Shown in pieces: positions 26,299 through 33,867 of a stretch of 64,000 nt of DNA. The notes under the pieces are model-generated. The model was not told the origin of the DNA, did not search any database, and saw only the letters and a program-made list of their open reading frames with translations. Source of the DNA: Nocardioides litoris (GTDB lineage: Bacteria; Actinomycetota; Actinomycetes; Propionibacteriales; Nocardioidaceae); contig NZ_VDMR01000002.1 of assembly GCF_006346315.1 (NCBI RefSeq), forward strand, positions 372,001 through 436,000, read 5' to 3'. How positions within the stretch are numbered: position 1 is the first letter of the stretch; each line of letters starts with the position of its first letter. A program made the position numbers and the translations under genes.

Positions 26299-26315
26299 CG
26301 CAGAGGAGGTCGGCC

Positions 26316-27803
26316 ATGACGAACGCACCCCAGCACCCGACGGAGCAGATCCCGCACAGCACCGTGCCCGAGGGCTCGACGGAGGCCTGGCGCGACGGCA
26401 AGCGCTACCTCTGGCTCATCGGCCTGGTCGTCCCGTCCCTGGCCTTCATCGCCTTCGGCATGTGGGCGCTCACGGGGTGGGGGGTGTGGTTCTGGATCGG
26501 GCCGATCGTCATCCTCGGCATCGTCCCGGCCATCGACCTCGTCGCCGGCCTCGACCGCACCAACCCGCCCGACGACGCGATCGAGGCGCTCGAGAAGGAC
26601 CGCTACTACCGCTGGATCACCTACCTGTTCCTGCCGATCCAGTACGTCGGGTTCGTCGGGGCGTTCTACGTGGTGGCCAACGGCGCGCCGTTCGGCCTGG
26701 GCGAGCTGACCACGCTCGACAAGATCGGCCTGGCCGTCTCCATCGGCTGCATCGGGGGCATCGGCATCAACACCGCCCACGAGCTCGGCCACAAGCGCGA
26801 GGCCAACGAGCGCTGGCTGTCGAAGATCGCGCTGGCCCAGAGCTTCTACGGCCACTTCTACATCGAGCACAACCGCGGCCACCACGTGCGCGTCGCGACC
26901 CCCGAGGACCCGGCGTCCTCCCGCCTCGGCGAGACCTTCTACGCCTTCTGGCCGCGCACCGTGGCCGGCTCGCTGAAGAGCGCCTGGCACCTGGAGCAGA
27001 AGCGGTACGCCCGCAAGAAGACCCACCCCTTCCACCTCGGTAACGACGTGCTCAACGCCTGGCTGATGTCGGCCGTGCTCTTCGGCGGGCTCGTCGCCTG
27101 GCTGGGCGTCGGGATCCTGCCCTACCTGGTGCTGCAGGCGGTCATCGGCTTCTCGCTGCTCGAGGTCGTCAACTACATGGAGCACTACGGGATGCTGCGC
27201 CAGAAGGTCGGCCGTGGTGACCGCCAGCGCTACGAGCGGGTCGACCCCTCGCACTCGTGGAACTCAAACAACATCGCCACCAACGTGCTGCTCTACCACC
27301 TGCAGCGCCACAGCGACCACCACGCCAACCCCACCCGCCGCTACCAGACGCTGCGCGACTTCGAGGAGAGCCCCGTGCTCCCCACCGGGTACGCCGGCAT
27401 GATCGTGCTCGCCCTGGTGCCGCCGCTGTTCCGCAAGGCGATGGACCAGCGGGTCGTCGACCACTTCGGGGGCGACGTGACGCTGGCCAACGTCCAGCCG
27501 TCGAAGCGGGAGAGGTACCTGGCCCGCTACCCCCGGCCGGCCGCCGTGCTCGAGGCCGAGCGGATCGCCCGCGAGGACGCCGCCGCCGCAGCCGCCGCGG
27601 CGCTGGCCGCCGAGGAGGTGCTCGCGGCGCGCTGCCCCGGCTGCGGCCACACCTACGAGGTCGAGGTCGGCAACGAGCTCGAGGGCTTCGCCGCCGGGAC
27701 CGCCTGGAAGGACATCCCCGACGACTGGTGCTGCCCCGACTGCGGGGTGCGGGAGAAGGTCGACTTCGTCCCCCTCACCGACTCCCAGCGCGAGGTGGCG
27801 TGA
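26316..27803 (+). CDS. alkB: Alkane 1-monooxygenase fused to rubredoxin
   Basis: The 495-residue integral membrane diiron hydroxylase oxidises n-alkanes to 1-alkanols. About six spans are visible, with the His boxes HELGH (from His155), HNRGHH (185-190) and HSDHH (332-336), plus NYMEHYG. An Ala-rich linker at about 415-435 leads to a full C-terminal rubredoxin domain with CPGCGH (Cys440, Cys443) and CCPDCG. Electrons thus reach the diiron centre within one polypeptide. The start ATG follows AGGAGG at a 6-nt distance. AlkB-rubredoxin fusions are known from Nocardioides, Prauserella and related actinomycetes. Confidence 0.96.
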   Translation: MTNAPQHPTEQIPHSTVPEGSTEAWRDGKRYLWLIGLVVPSLAFIAFGMWALTGWGVWFWIGPIVILGIVPAIDLVAGLDRTNPPDDAIEALEKDRYYRWITYLFLPIQYVGFVGAFYVVANGAPFGLGELTTLDKIGLAVSIGCIGGIGINTAHELGHKREANERWLSKIALAQSFYGHFYIEHNRGHHVRVATPEDPASSRLGETFYAFWPRTVAGSLKSAWHLEQKRYARKKTHPFHLGNDVLNAWLMSAVLFGGLVAWLGVGILPYLVLQAVIGFSLLEVVNYMEHYGMLRQKVGRGDRQRYERVDPSHSWNSNNIATNVLLYHLQRHSDHHANPTRRYQTLRDFEESPVLPTGYAGMIVLALVPPLFRKAMDQRVVDHFGGDVTLANVQPSKRERYLARYPRPAAVLEAERIAREDAAAAAAAALAAEEVLAARCPGCGHTYEVEVGNELEGFAAGTAWKDIPDDWCCPDCGVREKVDFVPLTDSQREVA

Positions 27804-27804
27804 C

Positions 27805-28011
27805 GTGCCGCGGATCGTGGTCGACCGGGAGAGGTGCGAGGGCCTCGGGATGTGCGAGGCCATGGCCTCGGACTGGTTCGAGGTCGTCGAGACCGACGAC
27901 GGTGACGAGACCGTCTCGGTGCTCCGCGAGGAGGTGCCGGAGGCCGACCGCGCCCACGTGCACGCCGCCACCCAGGCCTGCCCGGTGCTCGCCCTCTCGC
28001 TCGTCGACTGA
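27805..28011 (+). CDS. [3Fe-4S]-type ferredoxin
   Basis: This 68-residue ferredoxin starts with GTG one base after the alkB stop. The cluster ligands fit the P450-type single [3Fe-4S] pattern: Cys in RCEGLGMC (two Cys, with a non-Cys at the usual third position) and QACPVLAL. It probably relays electrons to the rubredoxin domain or to another oxygenase. No ferredoxin reductase is encoded nearby. Confidence 0.9.
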   Translation: MPRIVVDRERCEGLGMCEAMASDWFEVVETDDGDETVSVLREEVPEADRAHVHAATQACPVLALSLVD

Positions 28012-28032
28012 CGCGTCCGGCCCCGCCGTGCC

Positions 28033-28038
28033 TACGCT
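28033..28038 (+). promoter_or_regulatory. -10 box for alkane TetR gene, leaderless type
   Basis: TACGCT lies 7 nt before the GTG at 28046. It would give the regulator a transcript separate from alkB; the duplicated operator seen before alkB is not repeated here. Confidence 0.55.
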
Positions 28039-28045
28039 GGTCGGC

Positions 28046-28627
28046 GTGGACCAGCGGATCGAGACCGGCGGGCTCTCGACGCGCGAGCGCATCGTCGACA
28101 CCGCGGTCCGGATGACCAGCGAGGTCGGCTGGTCGCAGGTCACCATGGCCAAGCTGGCCGACGCCGTCGGCGTGAGCCGCCAGACGGTCTACAACGAGCT
28201 GGGCACCAAGCCCGGCCTGGCCGAGGCGATGATCCTGCGCGAGCTCGACCGGTTCCTCGGGGTCGTCCAGCTCGCCTTCGACGCCCACCCCGACGACATC
28301 GTCGACGCGATCCGCGAGGCGTCGCGGCGGGTGCTCGACCTCGCCCACGGCAACCCCCTCCTGCACGCGGTGGTCTCGGCGACCCACGGTGCCGACACCG
28401 AGCTGCTGCCGCTGCTGACGACCCACGCGCAGTCGCTGCTCGTCGCGGCCAAGGACGTCATCCGCGAGCGGATCGCGCCGTACGCCGTGCCGCTGGGTCC
28501 CGACCGCCTCGACGCCGCGATCGACATGGTCGTCCGGGTGGTGCTCAGCCACGTCATGCAGCCCAGCGCGCCCGCCGGGGCCACCGCCGACGACATCGCC
28601 TGGATCGCCGCGCGCGTCCTGCGCTGA
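28046..28627 (+). CDS. TetR family regulator of the alkB operon (AlkX-like)
   Basis: This 193-residue protein starts at GTG (VDQRIETGG). The N-terminal helix-turn-helix is clear (MAKLADAVGVSRQTVYNELGTK), followed by an all-helical ligand domain. TetR proteins encoded behind alkB-rubredoxin genes (AlkX/AlkU type) repress the operon and respond to fatty-acid products. That role is inferred from position and from the paired operators before alkB. Confidence 0.9.
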   Translation: MDQRIETGGLSTRERIVDTAVRMTSEVGWSQVTMAKLADAVGVSRQTVYNELGTKPGLAEAMILRELDRFLGVVQLAFDAHPDDIVDAIREASRRVLDLAHGNPLLHAVVSATHGADTELLPLLTTHAQSLLVAAKDVIRERIAPYAVPLGPDRLDAAIDMVVRVVLSHVMQPSAPAGATADDIAWIAARVLR

Positions 28628-28629
28628 GT

Positions 28630-28665
28630 CGCCTGCTGGGCCGCGTGCTGGGCCGCCTGCTGGGA
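28630..28665 (+). repeat. Three 12-bp direct repeats
   Basis: Three adjacent 12-mers (CGCCTGCTGGGC, CGCGTGCTGGGC, CGCCTGCTGGGA) start just after the TetR stop codon. No function is evident. Confidence 0.7.
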
Positions 28666-28731
28666 CGGGTGGGCCCGAACCAGCCCGCCGTTCGGTGCCC
28701 CGATCTACCCTTCTGGGCGGGAGGGATGGAG

Positions 28732-29958
28732 ATGCGGACGAGGCGTGCCTGGAGCGCGGTCGCGGTGGCGGCCGTGCTCGTGGCGACCGCGTGCTCCGGC
28801 GGGGCGGGCGAGGGCGACGCGACGCCGTCGGCCACCGACGGCGCGTCGGGCGACGCGCCCTCCGCCGGGGCCGCCCCGAGCGCGGCCGGCACGCCCGCCC
28901 CCGACGCGGCCGACCCGGCGTACGCCGTCGCGCCGCCGGGCAAGCGCCGCGGACCGGTGACCGTGGCCGACGTGCTCGTCTCCGGCAAGGGGACGCTGAG
29001 CGAGGAGGTCGTGCAGCGGGTGCGCGACCTCGAGGGCGTCGAGTCCGTCGACGTCATCTCGCTGGCCAACGTGCCGCTGGAGAACAAGGTCTACAACCTC
29101 GCGGCCGTCGACCCCGCGACCTACCGGCTCTTCACCGGCAACGCCGACTTCGCCGACGCCTGGCGCCGGGTCGCCGGCGGCGAGATGGCCGTCTCCACCG
29201 ACCTCGTGCAGCGGCTGCCCCGTGACGACCAGGACTTCGTCGACCTCGACGACACCCCGGCCGGCCGCGTGCACGTCGGCGCGCTGGTCGAGCAGGCCGG
29301 CAAGATCGACCTCGTCGTCAACGCCAAGCGCGGCGAGGCCCTCGGCATGACCCCCGGCAACGCGCTCCTCGTGCACACCGGGCGCGCCGCCCCCGAGGCG
29401 CTGCGCGGCCCGATCCAGCAGGCCCTGGGCGGCGAGGCGTCGGTGCAGAACCTCGACGCCGTCGCCCGCTTCGGGCTCGACCCCGACGCCTTCGAGTCGG
29501 CCGTGCTCGTCGGCGACTTCGCCGACGCCGTCGGCGTCTTCAACTACACCCCCGCCGCCGGCGGCCGCATCACGCCCGACCCGGTGTGGGTCAGCAGCCA
29601 CATCGTCACCGAGACCGTGCCGATCCTGGGCTCGGTGACGTGCAACAAGTACCTCATGCCGCAGCTCAAGGCCGCGCTCGCCGAGGTCGTCACCCGCGGC
29701 CTCGAGGCCGAGATCGACCCCGACCAGTACGCCGGGTGCTACTACCCGCGCTACATCGCCGGCTCGACGACGCTGTCCAACCACTCCTTCGGCCTGGCCC
29801 TCGACCTCAACACCCCCGGCAACCAGCGCGGCACGGTCGGTGAGATGAACCGCGAGGTCGTCTCCATCTTCAAGTACTGGGGCTTCGCCTGGGGTGGTGA
29901 CTGGGGCTTCACCGACCCGATGCACTTCGAGCTGGCGCAGCTCAAGGCGCCGGGCTGA
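28732..29958 (+). CDS. M15-family peptidase lipoprotein (VanY/D,D-carboxypeptidase-like)
   Basis: The product has 408 residues starting at ATG 28732, chosen because GGAGGG lies 6 nt upstream; ATG 28726 is the alternative. A lipoprotein signal ends VATAC. An Ala/Pro-rich spacer of about 40 residues follows, then a domain of about 220 residues without known match. The C-terminal M15 zinc peptidase domain carries SNHSFGLALDLN (His and Asp ligands) and DPMHFEL (Glu and His). It should trim D-Ala-containing peptidoglycan stems on the cell surface. Confidence 0.87.
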   Translation: MRTRRAWSAVAVAAVLVATACSGGAGEGDATPSATDGASGDAPSAGAAPSAAGTPAPDAADPAYAVAPPGKRRGPVTVADVLVSGKGTLSEEVVQRVRDLEGVESVDVISLANVPLENKVYNLAAVDPATYRLFTGNADFADAWRRVAGGEMAVSTDLVQRLPRDDQDFVDLDDTPAGRVHVGALVEQAGKIDLVVNAKRGEALGMTPGNALLVHTGRAAPEALRGPIQQALGGEASVQNLDAVARFGLDPDAFESAVLVGDFADAVGVFNYTPAAGGRITPDPVWVSSHIVTETVPILGSVTCNKYLMPQLKAALAEVVTRGLEAEIDPDQYAGCYYPRYIAGSTTLSNHSFGLALDLNTPGNQRGTVGEMNREVVSIFKYWGFAWGGDWGFTDPMHFELAQLKAPG

Positions 29959-29968
29959 GGGCGGTCGG

Positions 29969-30793
29969 TTACGTGCCACCCACCAGCGCCTCCCGCACCC
30001 GCGCCGCGACCATCGCCATCGTCTCCCGCGCGCGGACCGGGTCCTCGGTCAGGAAGTAGTGGTCGACGCCGGGGGTGACGTCGTGCACCACGTCGACGCC
30101 GGCCTCGCGGAGCCGCCGGGCGTAGAGGTCGCCGTCGCGGCGCAGGGTGTCGCGCTCGGCGGTCAGCACGACCGCCGGCGGCAGGCCGGAGAGGTCCTCG
30201 GCCAGCACGGGGGAGGCGTAGGGCTCCGACCGGGTCGCCGGGTCGGGGAAGTAGACGCGCCGCACCAGCGCCCGCAGCGACGGCGAGATCATGCCCGCGC
30301 CCGTCGGCAGGTCGGAGGCGAGGTCGAGGGCCGGCACGCCGAGCACCTGCAGCCGCGGGACGAAAGAGCCCAGGTCACGGGCCTGGAGCGCCACCGACGC
30401 CGCCAGCCCGCCGCCGCTGGAGAACCCGCCGACCGCGACCGGCGTCGCGCCACCCTCCGCGGCCACGGCGGCCGCGACGTCGTGGCACTGGTGCTGGGCG
30501 ACCGGGTAGGCGACGTACGGGCCGGTGCGGAAGTCGACGTTGACGACCCGCACCCCGGCCGTGGCGGCGACGTACCGGCACCACCAGTCGTCCATCTGCG
30601 GGTAGCGCATCAGCCAGGCGCCGCCGTGGAAGTGCACGAGCGCCGGCGCCCCCGCCTCGCCGTGCTCGTACGACGTCACCCGGCCGTGCCGCGTCTCGTC
30701 GACGCGCTTGCGGGGCCGGGGGAGGTCGCGGCCGGCGAGCTGGAGGTCCTGCCCGTAGCGGACCGAGAAGCGCGCCGTCGCGTGCATGGTCAT
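29969..30793 (-). CDS. Alpha/beta hydrolase, hormone-sensitive lipase family
   Basis: The 274-residue hydrolase starts MTMHATARFSVRY. The HSL-family oxyanion motif HFHGGAWL and the nucleophile elbow GGFSSGGGLA are present, with the Asp in ERDTLRRDGD and the catalytic His in GVDHYF near the C-terminus. It is a probable esterase for short acyl esters. It converges with the M15 peptidase gene. Confidence 0.9.
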   Translation of the reverse strand: MTMHATARFSVRYGQDLQLAGRDLPRPRKRVDETRHGRVTSYEHGEAGAPALVHFHGGAWLMRYPQMDDWWCRYVAATAGVRVVNVDFRTGPYVAYPVAQHQCHDVAAAVAAEGGATPVAVGGFSSGGGLAASVALQARDLGSFVPRLQVLGVPALDLASDLPTGAGMISPSLRALVRRVYFPDPATRSEPYASPVLAEDLSGLPPAVVLTAERDTLRRDGDLYARRLREAGVDVVHDVTPGVDHYFLTEDPVRARETMAMVAARVREALVGGT

Positions 30794-30873
30794 CGCGCTG
30801 AGGCGGTCGGAGAGGCGCACGCCGGGTGTTCGGAGCCGACGGTGGCCCGGACGGGCGCCACCCACGCCCGTGC

Positions 30874-30879
30874 CACCAT
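30874..30879 (+). promoter_or_regulatory. Possible -10 box, leaderless type
   Basis: CACCAT lies 6 nt before the GTG at 30886 and supports that start for the small membrane protein. Confidence 0.4.
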
Positions 30880-30885
30880 GGCTCG

Positions 30886-31050
30886 GTGAGCAGCTTCGAC
30901 GCGTACGACGAGGACAGCGACTGGGAGGACGGCGAGCTGGCGACCGAGGTGTTCGCCTACGGCGGCCTCATCGCCCTCGGCGTCGGGGTGCTGGTGCTGG
31001 TCCTGATGGCCGCGGTCCTCGTCTGGATGAGCGTCCAGTACTACGGCTGA
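30886..31050 (+). CDS. Small single-span membrane protein
   Basis: This 54-residue protein has an acidic N-terminus (DAYDEDSDWEDGEL) and one long span (GGLIALGVGVLVLVLMAAVLVW). No family was recognised. It is 20 bp upstream of the quinone oxidoreductase gene and may share its transcript. Confidence 0.6.
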   Translation: MSSFDAYDEDSDWEDGELATEVFAYGGLIALGVGVLVLVLMAAVLVWMSVQYYG

Positions 31051-31070
31051 CCGCCTGCTTGGATGAGGCC

Positions 31071-32045
31071 ATGCGCGCAGCCCAGGTCGTCACCACCACC
31101 GGTCCCACCGACGTCGTCGTCCGCGAGGTCGACGAGCCGACCCCGGGCGAGGGCGACGTGCTCGTCGAGGTGCACCGGGTCGGGGTGAGCTTCCCCGACC
31201 TGCTGCTCAGCCGCGGCGAGTACCAGATGAAGCCCGAGCCGCCGTTCAGCCTCGGCGTCGACGTGGCCGGCACGGTCGTCTCGGCGCCCGACGGGTCCGG
31301 GTTCGAGCCCGGCCAGCGCGTCGCCGCCTGCGGCGGCTGGGGCGGCGCGCAGGAGCGGGTCGCGGTGCCCGCCACCTGGACCTTCGCGCTGCCCGACGCC
31401 ACGTCGTACGACGAGGGCGCCGCGCTGCCGATGAACTACCTCACCGCCGAGTTCGCGCTGTTCGAGCGCGGCCGGCTGCGCGAGGGCGAGACCGTGCTCG
31501 TGCACGGCGCCGCGGGCGGCCTGGGCACGGCCACGATCCAGGTCGCCAAGGGCATGGGCGCGCGCGCGATCGGCGTCGTCAGCACCGAGGCCAAGAAGCA
31601 GACCGCGCTCGACGCGGGCGCCGACGACGTCGTGCTGCTCGACGGGTTCAAGGACGCGGTCAAGGAGCTCACCGACGGCCGGGGCGTCGACGTGGTGGCC
31701 GACATCGTCGGCGGCGACGCGTTCACCGACTCCCTGCGCTCGCTGGCCACCCAGGGCCGACTGCTGGTGCTGGGGTTCGCCTCCGGCACGGGCATCCCCG
31801 AGGTCAAGGTCAACCGGCTGCTGCTCAACAACGTCGACGTCCGCGGGGTCGGCTGGGGCGCCTACGCCATGGTCCGCCCCGACTACATGCACGAGCAGTG
31901 GGCGCGGCTGGTGCCGATGATCGAGGCCGGCGCGGTGCGCCCGCCGGTCGGCAAGGTCTACGAGCTGGAGGACTTCGGGCAGGCGCTGGTCGACATGGAC
32001 GAGCGCCGCACCCTCGGCAAGTCCGTCGTCCGGGTCCGTGACTGA
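31071..32045 (+). CDS. NADPH:quinone oxidoreductase, zinc-less MDR family
   Basis: This 324-residue medium-chain reductase lacks the zinc ligands of alcohol dehydrogenases. A GroES-like N-terminal domain (VEVHRVGVSFPDLLLSRGEY) is followed by a nucleotide-binding VLVHGAAGGLGTATIQVAK motif. It should reduce quinones or enoyl substrates with NADPH. The ATG at 31071 is the conserved start (MRAAQVV). It overlaps the next gene by 8 bp. Confidence 0.92.
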   Translation: MRAAQVVTTTGPTDVVVREVDEPTPGEGDVLVEVHRVGVSFPDLLLSRGEYQMKPEPPFSLGVDVAGTVVSAPDGSGFEPGQRVAACGGWGGAQERVAVPATWTFALPDATSYDEGAALPMNYLTAEFALFERGRLREGETVLVHGAAGGLGTATIQVAKGMGARAIGVVSTEAKKQTALDAGADDVVLLDGFKDAVKELTDGRGVDVVADIVGGDAFTDSLRSLATQGRLLVLGFASGTGIPEVKVNRLLLNNVDVRGVGWGAYAMVRPDYMHEQWARLVPMIEAGAVRPPVGKVYELEDFGQALVDMDERRTLGKSVVRVRD

Positions 32046-32829
32046 CGGCGGCCCGGCGCTCGAGCCGGCCCACCGCCAGGCCGGCCACCGGGTCCGCCTC
32101 GAGTGGGGGCCCACCGGCGCGGCCGCCCTGGCCGACGACGCCGACGTCGCGGTGGTCGTCGACGTGCTGTCGTTCACCACGACGCTGACCGTGGCCCTGG
32201 ACCGCGGCACCACCGTGCTCCCGTTCCGCTGGAGGGACGAGCGCGCGGCGGCGTACGCCGAGGAGCACGACGCCGTGCTCGCCGTCGGCCGCCTGGAGGC
32301 CCGCCGCGACGGGGCCGGGTCGGGCGTGAGCCTCTCGCCCGCCGCGATGGCCTCGGTGAGCGGCGTCGAGCGCCTCGTGCTGCCCTCGCCCAACGGCTCG
32401 GCCATCTCCTTCGGCCTGCGCGAGGCGGGCTGCACCGTCGTCGGCGCGAGCCTGCGCAACGCCGGCGCGGTCGGCCGCTGGCTCGCCCCCCGCGTCGCGG
32501 CCGGGGCCGTGGTGGCCGTCTGCCCGGCGGGGGAGCGGTGGCCCGACGGCTCCCTCCGCCCCGCCGTCGAGGACCTCTGGGGCGCGGGGGCCGTGCTCGC
32601 CACCCTGGGCCGCCACGCCGACCTCTCGCCCGAGGCCCGGATGGCGGTCGCGGCCTGGCGCGCCGTCCGAGACCGGCTGGCCGACGCCCTGCTCGGCTGC
32701 GCGTCCGGGCGCGAGCTGGTCGACCGCGACTTCCGCGCCGACGTGCAGGTCGCCGCCGCCCACGACACCAGCCACGTCGTCCCGGTGCTCGCGGGCGACC
32801 GGTTCGTCGCGGCGGGCGAGGCCGACTGA
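32038..32829 (+). CDS. 2-phosphosulfolactate phosphatase (ComB) family protein
   Basis: The 263-residue protein has the ComB family signatures VVVDVLSFTTT, LVLPSPNGSAIS, and CASGRELVDRDF followed by DVQVAAAHDTS. ComB removes phosphate from 2-phosphosulfolactate in coenzyme M biosynthesis. Actinobacteria do not make coenzyme M by that route, so the real substrate is probably different. It starts at GTG inside the previous gene and is followed 2 bp later by a membrane protein gene. Confidence 0.85.
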   Translation: MTDGGPALEPAHRQAGHRVRLEWGPTGAAALADDADVAVVVDVLSFTTTLTVALDRGTTVLPFRWRDERAAAYAEEHDAVLAVGRLEARRDGAGSGVSLSPAAMASVSGVERLVLPSPNGSAISFGLREAGCTVVGASLRNAGAVGRWLAPRVAAGAVVAVCPAGERWPDGSLRPAVEDLWGAGAVLATLGRHADLSPEARMAVAAWRAVRDRLADALLGCASGRELVDRDFRADVQVAAAHDTSHVVPVLAGDRFVAAGEAD

Positions 32830-32831
32830 GC

Positions 32832-33830
32832 GTGCGCCCGACCAGCGACCTCGACCTCGGCCCGCTGACCGACGGCGTCGGCCTCGGGGGCCGGCTGCGC
32901 GCGATCGGGGCCGACAACCTGCTCGTGCTCACCGCCGTGGTCGGCCTGCTCCTGCTCCTCGTGCCGCTGGCCGTGCTGGTCGGGCTCCTCGCCACCGGCA
33001 ACACCTCCGACGGAGGTGCGCTGGTCCTCCTGGCCATGCTCGTCGCGGCCGGCGCCTACGTCGTGGGCCAGCTCGGGCGCACCGCGGGCGCCAGCGGCGG
33101 CTTCGCCGCCTTCGCCCGCTGCAACGGGCTCGAGCTGGTCACGGGGGTCGCGGCCCCGTCGTACGCCGGGTCCGACTTCGCGGCCGGCACCCACGTGGTG
33201 CGGCAGGCCGTGCGCACTCGCGGTCCGTCGTACGTCGAGGTGGGCGAGCGGTTCCGGGTCACCACGCCCGGGTCGCGCCCCGACGGGCGCCGGCCCGAGG
33301 TCTACCTGCGGGTCCTGCTGCACCGGCCCTGGCCACCGGTCGAGGCGCTGCCCGCCGCGCTGCGCGACCGGGCCCAGGCCCTGTCCGGCACCGGGACCGA
33401 GCCGGTGCGGGTCGAGGTCGCCGGGGCCGAGCTCACCGTGCTCGGCAGCCGGCCGCTCGAGGTCCGCGACCCGGCCCGGGTGGCCGAGGCGTTCGCGCTC
33501 GCGGACGCCCTCGTGGCCTGGGTGGCCCCGTCGACGACGACGACGACGCCGGCGGCGCCCGAGGCGCTGCCCCCGAACGGCCCGACCGGCCCGACCGGGC
33601 GCACCCGCGCGGACCTCGCGCCGCGCCGCGGCCGGGGTCCGGTGGCCACCGCGCTGGCCGCCGTTGCCCTCCTCGTGGTCGGGCCGGTGGCCATCGCGGT
33701 CTTCTTCTCCGCCGTCGACGACGACCTCGGCAACGAGCAGTCGGCCCGGTTCGTCGTCGGCCTGGTCGTGCTGGGTGCCCTCGCCGTGGTCGGCGCGGTG
33801 GTGCGGTGGCTGGTGCAGGGGCGCCGCTGA
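32832..33830 (+). CDS. Multispanning membrane protein of unknown function
   Basis: This 332-residue protein starts at GTG (VRPTSDLDLG). Two spans lie near 33-78 and two more near 275-325. Between them is a domain of about 170 residues that starts FARCNGLELVTGVAAPSYAG. A Thr/Pro-rich stretch precedes the second pair of spans. No family was recognised. It lies 2 bp behind the ComB-like gene. Confidence 0.75.
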   Translation: MRPTSDLDLGPLTDGVGLGGRLRAIGADNLLVLTAVVGLLLLLVPLAVLVGLLATGNTSDGGALVLLAMLVAAGAYVVGQLGRTAGASGGFAAFARCNGLELVTGVAAPSYAGSDFAAGTHVVRQAVRTRGPSYVEVGERFRVTTPGSRPDGRRPEVYLRVLLHRPWPPVEALPAALRDRAQALSGTGTEPVRVEVAGAELTVLGSRPLEVRDPARVAEAFALADALVAWVAPSTTTTTPAAPEALPPNGPTGPTGRTRADLAPRRGRGPVATALAAVALLVVGPVAIAVFFSAVDDDLGNEQSARFVVGLVVLGALAVVGAVVRWLVQGRR

Positions 33831-33854
33831 CCGCGGGGTGTCGGGGCCGCCGAC

Positions 33855-33860
33855 TACAGT
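33855..33860 (+). promoter_or_regulatory. -10 box for M13 peptidase, leaderless type
   Basis: TACAGT lies 7 nt before the GTG at 33868. Confidence 0.6.
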
Positions 33861-33867
33861 CGCGCGG

